Of a stretch of DNA of 33,347 bases, positions 23,953-32,171 are shown in pieces. The stretch is from positions 1 through 33,347 of the forward strand of contig NZ_RHHT01000035.1 of assembly GCF_003710985.1 (NCBI RefSeq), read 5' to 3'. The notes under the pieces are model-generated. The model saw only the letters and a list, made by a program, of their open reading frames with translations, did no database searches and had not been told where the DNA came from. This DNA is from Brevibacillus panacihumi. GTDB taxonomy: Bacteria > Bacillota > Bacilli > Brevibacillales > Brevibacillaceae. Within the stretch, counting starts at the first letter, position 1, and every line of letters begins with the position of its first letter. Both the position numbers and the translations under genes were made by a program.

Positions 23953-25455
23953 ATGCCCAGCATCATGATCGCCGATCGGGACCCCAACGAACGCGCCGGG
24001 ATCAACTGGCTGCTCAACAGCTGGGCGATACCCTACGATCAGGTATTTTCGGCGGGTACGGCGATGGAGGTGTTCCAAATAATGGAAAACAGTACACCTG
24101 ACGTCATTTGTCTGGAACTGGATATGATCGCCAGAGCCAGTTGGGACAGACTCAAGCTGTTGATTGAACAGTATCGCCCTATCGTACTGGTCATGACAGC
24201 GGAAGCCACTTTTGAAAAAGCGATGCTGGGGATCGAGCTGCATGCCCGAGACCTCTGGCTGAAGCCTCTGACGCCGCAGACAATCAGGCGGGTATTGACC
24301 CGCTGTTGTCAGGAAAGCAAGAAGAAGGGACGAGAAAAATCCTGTACAGGCGCCGCCGAAACCGACGCGGAGATGACTCATGCTTCCTATCGTGAGTTGT
24401 TCGCTCCCGATGGAGGGGGGAAAACAGCCGGTCCCCTGATGCTTGCCCAATTGGAGGATACAAGCCAGCATCCCGAACTGCTCGCGTTTCTACACGCATA
24501 TCCCTTTCATGAGAAGCCGGCCATCCTGCCTCTGCCAGATGTGATCGCTCTCGTCTTTGCAAGCCGGGAAGCAGCGACGCCTGTAACGATGCCGCAGATG
24601 GGCAAGCGACTGCTGGTTGAATGGGAAGCAAGTCACCATACTCCGTTATCGCTGGTTATCCATGACGGTATGACATCCCCGAAGAGCTTGCACGAAAAAT
24701 GGGAGGAAGCCAGCCAGGCCCTGCAATTGCGCTTCTTTATCGGCTATCGGCAGGTGTACGTCATCGAGCATCCCATCACATGGTCGTCAATCGATCCTCT
24801 GCTGACTCCAGCCGAACAGCGAGCGTGGATCGACATGCTCTTGGATGGCGACAGGGAAGCGGTCAAGATGTGGATGTACGCTCAGTTTACCAATCTGAGA
24901 GAGCCTTACCCGGAGCCTGGACTGTTGCGGATTCGTCTGACCAGCATCCTTGCACAAGTGAGACGCTACATGAAATCGCAGGGACTGGATGCCGCTCCGC
25001 TTGAACAGGAATACCACCGGATATTTGAGACTGTCCTGTACGCCCCCATTCTCTATCGCGTGATTCAGGAGATGCTGCTCTACATATTTGCGCTGATGGA
25101 TGCAGTGCAAAGCAAGGAAAACCCAGGAAGAGCGGATGTGGTGGAGCTGGCGATCCGCTATATGGAAGGGAAGTACACGGATCCCGATCTTCGCCTCGAA
25201 GAAGTGGCCCGCCATGTGGATCGAAGCCCGGCCTATTTCAGTACCTTGGTCAGCACCAGTTTGGGCGTCTCTTTTCGCCAGCTATTAAACAATATGCGCC
25301 TGAAGGAGGCGCAGCAGCTTATCACGGAAACCTCTCTGCCGATCCGGGAGATCGCGGTACGAAGCGGTTTTTCCAACGCCAACTATTTCAGCAAAGTGTT
25401 CAAGGAAAAGCTGGGAATCACACCGCGCGTATACCGGAATCGAAAGAAAAGATAA
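23953..25455 (+). CDS. AraC-family response-regulator-like protein with degenerate receiver, 500 aa
   Basis: The layout is YesN-like: an N-terminal receiver domain (about 1-125), a middle region of roughly 260 residues without a recognisable domain, and a C-terminal double HTH of AraC type (about 395-500; LRLEEVARHVDRSPAYFSTL, IREIAVRSGFSNANYFSKVF, then LGITPRVYR). In the receiver the usual phospho-acceptor aspartate is Glu55 (VICLELDM), and the acidic pair is reduced (ADRDP where ADDEP or VDDEP is usual). The conserved Thr (VMTAEA) and Lys (LKPLTP) remain. It is therefore probably a phosphorylation-independent pseudo-receiver. No sensor kinase is adjacent. GAGGGG six bases before the ATG at 23953 supports this start over the ATG at 23947. 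The target may be the downstream hut genes, or something elsewhere; that is inference. Confidence 0.88.
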   Translation: MPSIMIADRDPNERAGINWLLNSWAIPYDQVFSAGTAMEVFQIMENSTPDVICLELDMIARASWDRLKLLIEQYRPIVLVMTAEATFEKAMLGIELHARDLWLKPLTPQTIRRVLTRCCQESKKKGREKSCTGAAETDAEMTHASYRELFAPDGGGKTAGPLMLAQLEDTSQHPELLAFLHAYPFHEKPAILPLPDVIALVFASREAATPVTMPQMGKRLLVEWEASHHTPLSLVIHDGMTSPKSLHEKWEEASQALQLRFFIGYRQVYVIEHPITWSSIDPLLTPAEQRAWIDMLLDGDREAVKMWMYAQFTNLREPYPEPGLLRIRLTSILAQVRRYMKSQGLDAAPLEQEYHRIFETVLYAPILYRVIQEMLLYIFALMDAVQSKENPGRADVVELAIRYMEGKYTDPDLRLEEVARHVDRSPAYFSTLVSTSLGVSFRQLLNNMRLKEAQQLITETSLPIREIAVRSGFSNANYFSKVFKEKLGITPRVYRNRKKR

Positions 25456-25521
25456 GAATCGATAAAAAACACTGATTTTCCATCTTTTTTCCCGTTTTGG
25501 AGGGAAAGGAGCGAAAGAAAG

Positions 25522-25553
25522 AGGCACCAAATCAAAAGGCTGGTGCCTTTTTT
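25522..25553 (+). terminator. Intrinsic terminator after the AraC-type regulator
   Basis: AGGCACCA at 25522-25529 and TGGTGCCT at 25541-25548 form a perfect eight-pair stem with an 11-base loop, followed by a run of Ts to 25553. Confidence 0.87.
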
Positions 25554-25570
25554 GCATTACCCTGCTTTTT

Positions 25571-25592
25571 TATACTGAGAAAAAGTATTCAG
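25571..25592 (+). promoter_or_regulatory. Possible hut promoter with overlapping dyad
   Basis: TATACT at 25571-25576 is a good -10 element, but no clear -35 is found 16-18 bases upstream, where the preceding terminator's T-run lies. The bases CTGA (25575-25578) and TCAG (25589-25592) form a dyad around it that could be an operator. Weak evidence. Confidence 0.3.
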
Positions 25593-25609
25593 AAAGCGGG
25601 TGGAAGAGG

Positions 25610-27286
25610 ATGGCGGTTACACAATCAATCGAGCAGTTGATTCAGCAGTTCTCGGGAACGAAGCTGCATGCCAAAGGCTGGGTGCAGGAGGCTGCGCTGC
25701 GAATGCTGCTGAACAATCTGAATCCGCAGGTAGCAGAGCGGACAGAGGATCTGGTGGTATACGGAGGCATCGGCAAGGCCGCGCGCAATTGGGAGAGCTT
25801 TGAGGCGATTGTCAGAACGCTGCAGCAGCTTGCGGACGACGAGACCTTGCTGATTCAATCCGGCAAGCCTGTGGCAGTGTTCCGGACGCATCGCGACGCA
25901 CCGCGCGTCTTGTTGGCCAACTCCAATCTGGTTCCTGCGTGGGCCAACTGGGAGCATTTTCACGAGCTGGACCAAAAAGGGCTGATGATGTACGGACAAA
26001 TGACAGCGGGAAGCTGGATCTACATCGGCAGCCAGGGCATCGTGCAGGGCACGTACGAGACGTTTGCCGAATGCGCGCGCCAGCATTTTGGCGGCACGCT
26101 GGAAGGTACGATTACTGTCACAGCTGGACTGGGAGGCATGGGTGGGGCGCAGCCGCTGGCGGTTTCGCTCAACGGCGGCGTCAGCATCAACATCGAGATC
26201 GATCCAGCCCGGATTCAGCGCAGATTGGACACCAAATACCTCGATGTCATGACCCGGGATCTGGATGAGGCGCTACGCCTCGCCCAGCAGATGAAGGCGG
26301 AGAAAAAAGGCGTCTCCATCGGCCTGGTGGGCAATGCGCCGGAAGTGTTGCGCGAGATGCTGGATCGCGGCTTTATTCCCGATGTGCTGACCGACCAAAC
26401 CTCTGCACATGATCCGCTCAATGGTTATATTCCGCTGGGGATGTCCTTGGCAGAAGCGGAAGCACTGCGTCATCAGTCGCCAGATGTGTATGTAGCCCGG
26501 GCAAAGGAAAGCATGGCCGCCCATGTCCGTGCGATGCTAGCCATGCAGGAGCAGGGAGCTGTCACGTTCGATTATGGCAACAACATCCGCCAGGTGGCAA
26601 AGGATCAGGGAGTAGAGGATGCATTCCGTTTTCCAGGCTTTGTCCCCGCCTATATCCGGCCGCAATTTTGCTTGGGAAAAGGGCCGTTTCGCTGGGTAGC
26701 ACTCTCAGGGGACCCGGAGGACATCTACAAGACAGACGAGGTCATTCTGCGTGAATTTGCTGCAAATAAGCATCTTTGTCGCTGGATACGCATGGCACAG
26801 GAACGCATCTCGTTTCAAGGCTTGCCGTCGCGCATCTGCTGGCTGGGCTACGGCGAGCGGGCACGCTTCGGGCAGATCATCAACGAGATGGTGGGACGCG
26901 GCGAGTTAAAGGCTCCGATCGTGATCGGGCGGGACCATCTGGATTCCGGCTCTGTCGCATCGCCCAATCGGGAGACCGAAGCGATGAAGGATGGAAGCGA
27001 TGCCGTAGCCGATTGGCCGATCCTGAATGCGCTGGTCAATGCGGTTGGCGGGGCCAGTTGGGTATCGGTGCATCACGGTGGCGGCGTCGGCATGGGCTAC
27101 TCCCTTCACGCCGGCATGGTCATCGTGGCAGACGGAACGCCGGAAGCAGCTCTTCGTCTGGAACGTGTGCTGACGACAGATCCGGGGATGGGGATTGTCC
27201 GCCACGCGGACGCCGGTTACGAGCTGGCCAGGCAAACAGCCAGGGAAAAAGGCGTGCGCATCCCGATGATGGAGGAGTGGAAATGA
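25610..27286 (+). CDS. hutU: Urocanate hydratase (urocanase), 558 aa
   Basis: Second enzyme of histidine breakdown: adds water to urocanate to give imidazolone propionate, using tightly bound NAD. The length is typical. Visible motifs are [15 protein letters not shown] near the N-terminus, [18 protein letters not shown], the glycine-rich [18 protein letters not shown], then [30 protein letters not shown], then [20 protein letters not shown] and [17 protein letters not shown]. The start at 25610 has a purine-rich GGTGGAAG upstream. Its stop overlaps the hutI start (ATGA), so the two are coupled. hutH, whose product supplies urocanate, is not in the window. Confidence 0.96.
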   Translation: MAVTQSIEQLIQQFSGTKLHAKGWVQEAALRMLLNNLNPQVAERTEDLVVYGGIGKAARNWESFEAIVRTLQQLADDETLLIQSGKPVAVFRTHRDAPRVLLANSNLVPAWANWEHFHELDQKGLMMYGQMTAGSWIYIGSQGIVQGTYETFAECARQHFGGTLEGTITVTAGLGGMGGAQPLAVSLNGGVSINIEIDPARIQRRLDTKYLDVMTRDLDEALRLAQQMKAEKKGVSIGLVGNAPEVLREMLDRGFIPDVLTDQTSAHDPLNGYIPLGMSLAEAEALRHQSPDVYVARAKESMAAHVRAMLAMQEQGAVTFDYGNNIRQVAKDQGVEDAFRFPGFVPAYIRPQFCLGKGPFRWVALSGDPEDIYKTDEVILREFAANKHLCRWIRMAQERISFQGLPSRICWLGYGERARFGQIINEMVGRGELKAPIVIGRDHLDSGSVASPNRETEAMKDGSDAVADWPILNALVNAVGGASWVSVHHGGGVGMGYSLHAGMVIVADGTPEAALRLERVLTTDPGMGIVRHADAGYELARQTAREKGVRIPMMEEWK

Positions 27287-28575
27287 GACACCAGCCGATA
27301 TGGATTCGCCATGCGCAGCAGCTTGTCACACTGGCGGGGAAATCAGACGCGCCAGTGACCGGAGAACGGATGAATCAGCTGGCGATCATCGAGGATGGCA
27401 GCGTCTGGCTGGAGGACGGCAAAATCATGCGCGTCGGAACAGATGCCGAGCTTGCGGCAGAGTATGGACAGCGCAGCGGAGAGGCACTGGTCATCGACGC
27501 TTCCGGGAAGCTGGTCACCCCGGGACTGATCGATCCTCATACCCATCTGGTTCACGCCGGAAGCAGGCAGAACGAATTCAATATGAGGCTTAACGGCGCT
27601 ACCTACATGGAGATCATGAACAGCGGCGGAGGCATTCATGCGACGACCAGGGCGACCCGCGAGGCATCGGCAGAACAGCTTTTTACAGAGAGCAAAAAAC
27701 GGCTCGACCAGTTTTTGCTGCATGGAGTCACAACCGTCGAGGCGAAAAGCGGCTATGGCATGTCATTGGATGTGGAGCTCAAACAGTTAGAAGTGGCGAA
27801 GCTCCTGGATGAAAAGCATCCGGCCGATGTCGTCAGCACGTTTATGGGCGCACATGCTGTCCCGCTGGAATATCGGGAACGTCCGGATGATTTCGTCGAT
27901 CTTTTGATCCGGGAGATGATCCCGGAGGTAGCGCGCCGTCAGTTGGCTGAGTTCAACGATGTCTTCTGCGAGCGCGGGGTGTTTACACCTGAGCAGTCGA
28001 GACGCATCTTGGAGGCTGGCCGCCAGCATGGTCTCTTGCCCAAAATTCACGCCGACGAGATCGAGCCGTATCAAGGGGCGGAGCTTGCAGCCGAGATCGG
28101 GGCTGTCTCCGCCGACCATCTCTTGCGGGCGTCCGAGCGCGGCATCCAGATGATGGCAGACGCAGGGGTGATCGCTGTGCTTCTGCCTGGAACTGCCTTT
28201 TTCCTAATGGCGGAATCTGCCAATGGTCGAAGAATGATCGACGCCGGATTAGCGGTTGCCCTATCGACGGACTGCAATCCCGGTTCTTCTCCTACCGTCT
28301 CCATGCCCCTGATCATGAATCTCGGCTGTCTGAAGATGGGGATGACCCCTGCTGAGGTGCTGACGGCAGCGACGATCAATGCCGCACATGCGATTCGCCG
28401 CGGTGATCAGATCGGCAGCATTGAGCCGGGGAAGCAGGCGGACATCACGATATTCGATGTGCCGGATTTCATGACCCTCCAGTACCGTTACGGGGTGAAT
28501 CACGTCCATACGGTGTTGAAAAAAGGAAGGGTCGTCGTTTCGGAGGGGAGCTTGCAGCCGCTTCGGGATTCATGA
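27283..28575 (+). CDS. hutI: Imidazolonepropionase, 430 aa
   Basis: A metal-dependent hydrolase that opens imidazolone propionate to N-formimino-glutamate. The metal ligands sit in [18 protein letters not shown], then [25 protein letters not shown] and [13 protein letters not shown]. The typical [20 protein letters not shown] segment is also present. The start at 27283 follows GGAGGAG and overlaps the hutU stop by four bases; the frame remains open further upstream only because it shadows hutU. The length is slightly above the usual 410-420. A bidirectional terminator follows at once. No hutG (formimidoylglutamase) follows, so the pathway must be finished by genes elsewhere. Confidence 0.95.
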   Translation: MRHQPIWIRHAQQLVTLAGKSDAPVTGERMNQLAIIEDGSVWLEDGKIMRVGTDAELAAEYGQRSGEALVIDASGKLVTPGLIDPHTHLVHAGSRQNEFNMRLNGATYMEIMNSGGGIHATTRATREASAEQLFTESKKRLDQFLLHGVTTVEAKSGYGMSLDVELKQLEVAKLLDEKHPADVVSTFMGAHAVPLEYRERPDDFVDLLIREMIPEVARRQLAEFNDVFCERGVFTPEQSRRILEAGRQHGLLPKIHADEIEPYQGAELAAEIGAVSADHLLRASERGIQMMADAGVIAVLLPGTAFFLMAESANGRRMIDAGLAVALSTDCNPGSSPTVSMPLIMNLGCLKMGMTPAEVLTAATINAAHAIRRGDQIGSIEPGKQADITIFDVPDFMTLQYRYGVNHVHTVLKKGRVVVSEGSLQPLRDS

Positions 28576-28577
28576 AG

Positions 28578-28614
28578 AAAAGCCGTCTCCCTTGCTTGAA
28601 GGGGGACGGCTTTT
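28578..28614. terminator. Bidirectional intrinsic terminator between hutI and the minus-strand genes
   Basis: AAAAGCCGTCTCCC at 28578-28591 pairs with GGGGGACGGCTTTT at 28601-28614, with one G-U pair and a nine-base loop. The A-rich left and T-rich right arms let it act on both strands, ending hutUI and the converging operon that stops at 28623. Confidence 0.85.
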
Positions 28615-28622
28615 CCATATGT

Positions 28623-28928
28623 TTAAAATGTAAAGCGAAAGGAGATATTCTGTTCGCCATACAGCTTTCTCATCTGGTGTTTGGTGCGGATATTTTGCAG
28701 CCAGCATTCCTTGCAAGGCGTGTATTCCGGTTCATATTCATCGATGATGATCCAGATGTCGTCCTCCTCATCCTGCCCATTTTCCAGCTCGTGGACATAA
28801 TGGTCGACGATTTGCTTGAAAATGGTTTCGTGATGGACAGGAGAAAGGATGATGTAAAGATTCTCCGTATGGTATTTCCAATTGAGCTGATTCGGGTCAA
28901 ATTCATAACCGCAGGATGTACAAGCCAT
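28623..28928 (-). CDS. Small four-cysteine (zinc-ribbon-like) protein, 101 aa
   Basis: Not a family I can name. It has a CTSC pair at residues 3-6 and a CKEC pair at about 72-75, which could bind one zinc ion as a split ribbon. The region between is acidic (NGQDEEDDIWIIIDEYEPEY), and the tail is aromatic and basic. No signal peptide or membrane helix. The ATG at 28928 has AGGAGG ten bases upstream. It lies 47 bases behind the endonuclease IV gene on the same strand with no terminator between, so they are probably co-transcribed. Function unknown. Confidence 0.75.
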   Translation of the reverse strand: MACTSCGYEFDPNQLNWKYHTENLYIILSPVHHETIFKQIVDHYVHELENGQDEEDDIWIIIDEYEPEYTPCKECWLQNIRTKHQMRKLYGEQNISFRFTF

Positions 28929-28975
28929 TTGATTGCCGCCTCCTACCCAAGCGGAGGGTATTTCCGAAAAAACAC

Positions 28976-30094
28976 TTACGTGAGAGCAGGAAACGCAAAA
29001 TAGCCAGTCAAGCGATGGTTGATCTGCTCTTCCGAAAGCTCAGGGAACAGTCTGGCTTCTTTCACCATATCGTACAGACGCTCCATCGGCTCGCGGCCAT
29101 CGGCTTTCTTCGCCTTCGGGTCATTCTTGAGCAGCTCCCAGATTCCTACGACATAGTCGCGTCTGGACACATCCTGCTTGCGGAAGAAGAAGTCCAGGCG
29201 TTCCACATGATCGAGGAATTCTTCGCCAAATCTGTCTTCCACCTCGCCGCGCAAGAGAGCGATCTCTGCTTCGTACATGGGGCGTTCCTTGCCTTTTTCT
29301 TTCCCGATCCAAGGCGTTTCCAGCACCAGAGGCAAATGGCGGATTTTCTCATGGTTTACGATGTAGCTCATCGCATCAAACCCGATGAGTCCGGCACCGA
29401 TCGGAGCATGGCGGTCTTTGCCTGCACCACGAAAGTTTTTGCTGTCATTCAAGTGGACGACTGCCAGACGATCCAGGCCGATCATGCGGTCAAACTGTTC
29501 GAGTACGCCATCGAAATCGTTCACGATATCATAGCCGGCATCGTGAATGTGGCAAGTGTCCATGCAGACGGAAAGCTTGCTGTTGTCGTCCACTTTTTCG
29601 ATAATGGCGGCGATTTCCTCAAAGCTCCGTCCGATTTCAGTTCCTTTTCCAGCCATAGTCTCCAAAGCGATCTTCACATCGGTATGCTTGACCTCTGCAA
29701 GTACCTCGTTTAATCCTTCGGCGATGCGAGCAATTCCGTATTCCGCATCCTTGTCCGTGTAAGCGCCTGGGTGCAGCACGATATTCTTGGCGCCGATGTA
29801 GTCGGTTCGCTTGATTTCTTCCTGCAGGAACCGGACAGCCAGCTCGAATGTGTCGTCCTTGTAAGATCCCAGATTGATAATATACGGGGCATGTACCACA
29901 ATTTCATCTACGCCCATCTTGGCCATGACTTCTTTGCCTTCGGTTATAAATTGATCCTCAATGGGCTTGCGGCGGGTATTTTGCGGGGCACCCGTATAAA
30001 TCATAAACGTGCTCGAGCCGTAGGTGGCAGCCTCTTCGGCAGCATTCAGCAAGCCTTTGCCGGAGAACGATACGTGCGATCCTATTTTGAGCAT
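28976..30094 (-). CDS. nfo: Endonuclease IV with C-terminal extension, 372 aa
   Basis: Cuts DNA at abasic sites in base excision repair. The first 283 residues are a complete AP endonuclease TIM barrel with all three-zinc ligands visible: His in VVHAPY, His in VLHPGAY, Glu in ALETMAG, Asp and His in [12 protein letters not shown], His in VVHLND, Asp and His in KDRHAPIG, and Glu in LVLETPW. Bacterial Nfo is usually 280-300 residues; here about 89 more follow, mostly charged and helical, without a motif I recognise. The ATG at 30094 is chosen because AAAGGAGG lies ten bases upstream; the ATG at 30115 precedes that site. A TATAGT -10-like element at 30122-30117 would leave no leader for 30115, in support. 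Confidence 0.93.
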   Translation of the reverse strand: MLKIGSHVSFSGKGLLNAAEEAATYGSSTFMIYTGAPQNTRRKPIEDQFITEGKEVMAKMGVDEIVVHAPYIINLGSYKDDTFELAVRFLQEEIKRTDYIGAKNIVLHPGAYTDKDAEYGIARIAEGLNEVLAEVKHTDVKIALETMAGKGTEIGRSFEEIAAIIEKVDDNSKLSVCMDTCHIHDAGYDIVNDFDGVLEQFDRMIGLDRLAVVHLNDSKNFRGAGKDRHAPIGAGLIGFDAMSYIVNHEKIRHLPLVLETPWIGKEKGKERPMYEAEIALLRGEVEDRFGEEFLDHVERLDFFFRKQDVSRRDYVVGIWELLKNDPKAKKADGREPMERLYDMVKEARLFPELSEEQINHRLTGYFAFPALT

Positions 30095-30170
30095 AGTGCG
30101 GAAACCTCCTTTCATGACTATACTTAAAAATAGCGCAAGACGTCCGATTCGTCCAATCTGGAGCGTTATG

Positions 30171-30197
30171 CATCAAAAAAAGTAATCGACATCCACT
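30171..30197. repeat. Direct repeat, copy 1
   Basis: CATCAAAAAAAGTAATCGAC followed by ATCCAC nearly matches the copy at 30412-30437, about 241 bases away. It lies just beyond the stop codon of the small membrane gene on the minus strand. Confidence 0.65.
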
Positions 30198-30433
30198 CAC
30201 TGATCTTTTTTCGGAAACTTCACCCAGACCACAATCATAAAAGTGGCGATAGGGCCAAGCAAAAGGGAGAGGAGAAACCATAGCAGCCCGCTTTCATTCT
30301 TTCCCTGGGCTAAGCAGGCATTAATCAGGGCTAACGTTCCCCAACCAACTGCATATCCACCTTCCATTTCCTGCACATCCTTCTCTACATGCTCAGCTTC
30401 CATTTGGCGACGCATCAAAAAGATAATCGACAT
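30197..30433 (-). CDS. Small two-helix membrane protein, up to 78 aa
   Basis: Two hydrophobic segments near the C-terminus (GYAVGWGTLALINACL and LLWFLLSLLLGPIATFMIVV) separated by a short polar loop containing GKNESG, then a basic tail KFPKKDQ. Proteins with this pattern are common small membrane proteins of unknown role. The start is uncertain: 30433, 30403 and 30367 are all possible, and only the last has a plausible AAGGA upstream. With the longest form it overlaps the preceding gene by 41 bases. It is flanked by a short direct repeat that includes the longest form's first codons, hinting at duplication or rearrangement here. Confidence 0.5.
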   Translation of the reverse strand: MSIIFLMRRQMEAEHVEKDVQEMEGGYAVGWGTLALINACLAQGKNESGLLWFLLSLLLGPIATFMIVVWVKFPKKDQ

Positions 30434-31286
30434 CCCCTAGACAACCGGATGATCTTGTATAGCTGGAAGTAGTTTCGTAGGTCGTTCTTCCGCAAGCGCT
30501 GATGGTATACCCTTCGACGGGAAGTTCCTCGTTCGTCAACTCCCTGACCTCTTTTCCACGGATCAGGTATTTTTTCCCCTTTTCGATAGCGTAGGACGTA
30601 AATTCACCGTCGCTGCTTAGAAGAATCCGGTCAAAAGAATCTTCCGGAGACAAATTGCGAACCTGGACTTCGTCAAACACTTCAAAAAATCTCGAAGCGA
30701 ATACAGAACGGCCATATTGCAGCCATTGGGGCCCAACCTTGCGGCGCTTTACTGTATAGGCCTGCGTCTCGGATGAAAAATCAATGTGATAATAGACAAA
30801 TTCACGATCTGATTGGCCGACTGCATCATAGGACAGCCAGATGATCTCGCCGTCTTTTTCATACTCCGCTCGAAATTTCTCCAAGCGGGCATCGGGATCA
30901 ATGTCCAATTGCTCTTGTATGGTAAGCCAGTCTTTGGCAAATGGTACCTGATACATATTGGCGCTTGAGGCTGCAATGTCACGAGGACGCTCATACCAAT
31001 ACTCCTGTACGGCTGGCATGATCAATTGCAGAACAAAAAAGGCCAAACCGAGGTAAGCGGCATAGTGCTTCGCTGTTCGATTCGCAATGGGCCGGAAAAA
31101 GAAGAGAAAGATCAAAAAGCCTAAGGGAACAGGAAATTCGTTCATGCGAAAAGTAAACGAGCCCAATAGGTAATATCCGATGATTTTGAATCCAAGGTTT
31201 GTTTCGTTTTCTTCGCGTTTTTTATAGATATAGACAAGCATGACAATGAGAACGATGGATGTGAGGATATTGATGAACATGCTCAT
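30393..31286 (-). CDS. Hypothetical membrane protein, 297 aa
   Basis: Not recognised. The first third has about three or four membrane helices (IVLIVMLVYIYKK, LGFKIIGYYLLGSFTF, PLGFLIFLFFFRPI, YLGLAFFVLQLIMPAV). The rest is soluble, probably extracytoplasmic, with many charged residues and two late cysteines. The ATG at 31286 is chosen: AAGGTGG lies upstream, while the longer frame to 31343 would start within the promoter (TATAAT at 31328-31323 on the minus strand). The C-terminal coding end lies in one copy of the direct repeat. Confidence 0.7.
   Translation of the reverse strand: MSMFINILTSIVLIVMLVYIYKKREENETNLGFKIIGYYLLGSFTFRMNEFPVPLGFLIFLFFFRPIANRTAKHYAAYLGLAFFVLQLIMPAVQEYWYERPRDIAASSANMYQVPFAKDWLTIQEQLDIDPDARLEKFRAEYEKDGEIIWLSYDAVGQSDREFVYYHIDFSSETQAYTVKRRKVGPQWLQYGRSVFASRFFEVFDEVQVRNLSPEDSFDRILLSSDGEFTSYAIEKGKKYLIRGKEVRELTNEELPVEGYTISACGRTTYETTSSYTRSSGCLGDVDYLFDASPNGS
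30412..30437. repeat. Direct repeat, copy 2
   Basis: GCATCAAAAAGATAATCGAC followed by ATCCCC nearly matches the copy at 30171-30197, same orientation. On the minus strand it encodes the DVDYLFDA end of the 297-aa protein and contains the farthest upstream start of the small gene. Confidence 0.65.
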
Positions 31287-31322
31287 TTGGCAGCGCGCCA
31301 CCTTCATTTGTTTGTAATCTTG

Positions 31323-31328
31323 ATTATA
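31323..31328 (-). promoter_or_regulatory. -10 element of the minus-strand membrane gene
   Basis: A consensus TATAAT on the minus strand, 37 bases upstream of the chosen start at 31286. No good -35 is found. It also argues against translation from 31343. Confidence 0.4.
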
Positions 31329-31391
31329 GCAAGGGATAGGCAAATATTACCATTTTTTTGCAGAAAGTGAAAGGAAAACATGTCTTTCCTG

Positions 31392-31400
31392 TGCTATGAT
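31392..31400 (+). promoter_or_regulatory. Extended -10 promoter of the PNPOx-like gene
   Basis: TGCTATGAT at 31392-31400 is an extended -10 element about 45 bases before the start at 31446, of the same type as that of lepB. The -35 region is poor. Confidence 0.5.
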
Positions 31401-31445
31401 GGTCACAGACAAGAAAGAAAAAAGCAAAGACAAGAGGTGTTGAGG

Positions 31446-32084
31446 ATGCAGGGATTCGGAGTATTTCGGGATGTAGTAACAGAGCAGACGGTGTTGAGGG
31501 AGATGTTCGGAGAGCCGAGTCGCGTGGTGCAGAACAAAAGCATTGATCGCCTGGACGAACATTGCCGTGACTATATCGCAAAATCCCCTTTTCTGGTCAT
31601 CGCGACCGCTGATGAAGCAGGCAGATGCGACGCTTCCCCGCGCGGAGATGCTCCGGGCTTCGTACATATCGTCGATGATCGGCACCTGGTCATCCCGGAG
31701 CGGCCAGGCAACAAGCGAATGGATTCGCTTCGCAACATTCTGGCGAATCCCCGGATTGGCCTGATTTTCCTGATTCCGACCTTGCAGGAGACGCTTCGCA
31801 TCAATGGACGTGCTTGTGTCATCCGGGATGAGGAGATCTTGGAGAAGATGGCAGTGAACGAGAAACGGCCGACCGTAGGCATTGGCGTTGAGGTAGAGGA
31901 GTGCTATATCCACTGTGCCAAGTCGTTTATGCGTTCAGGCTTGTGGAATCCGGATACGTGGCCAGCGAAGGAGAACGTACCTAACGCAGCGCAGATCCTG
32001 GCTGATCACATCAAGCTGCCGGACGTGACAGTGAAGGAAGTGGCAGAGGGACTGATGGACAGCTATAAAAACCGCTTGTACTAA
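31446..32084 (+). CDS. Pyridoxamine 5'-phosphate oxidase-like (MSMEG_1061 type) protein, 212 aa
   Basis: A split-barrel flavin-binding fold. Matching segments are KSPFLVIATADEAGRCDASP, then GDAPGFVHIVDDRHLVIPER, then PGNKRMDSLRNILANPRIGL, FLIPTLQETLRINGRA and the late EVEECYIHCAKSFMRSGLWNP. This is the pattern of a PNPOx-like subfamily usually annotated as MSMEG_1061 family, whose substrate is not established; F420- or FMN-binding relatives exist. The ATG at 31446 has an AGAGGTG upstream; the earlier ATG at 31380 precedes the promoter. It is a single gene, with no clear terminator between it and the aldo/keto reductase. Confidence 0.88.
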   Translation: MQGFGVFRDVVTEQTVLREMFGEPSRVVQNKSIDRLDEHCRDYIAKSPFLVIATADEAGRCDASPRGDAPGFVHIVDDRHLVIPERPGNKRMDSLRNILANPRIGLIFLIPTLQETLRINGRACVIRDEEILEKMAVNEKRPTVGIGVEVEECYIHCAKSFMRSGLWNPDTWPAKENVPNAAQILADHIKLPDVTVKEVAEGLMDSYKNRLY

Positions 32085-32117
32085 TGTGCTGGCGAGCTTT
32101 TCCTGCATCCTCGTGTA

Positions 32118-32126
32118 TGCTACACT
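32118..32126 (+). promoter_or_regulatory. Possible extended -10 promoter of the aldo/keto reductase
   Basis: TGCTACACT at 32118-32126 fits TGn plus a four-of-six -10 match, 45 bases before the start codon. No clear -35. Confidence 0.35.
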
Positions 32127-32171
32127 GACTAACGACAACATCCCAATTCTACGTTGAATGGAGGAGATCGT

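Noticed and set aside
26776..27282. N-terminal extension of the hutI frame by 169 residues
   Set aside because: It lies within hutU in another frame; HutI homology begins only at 27283, which follows GGAGGAG.
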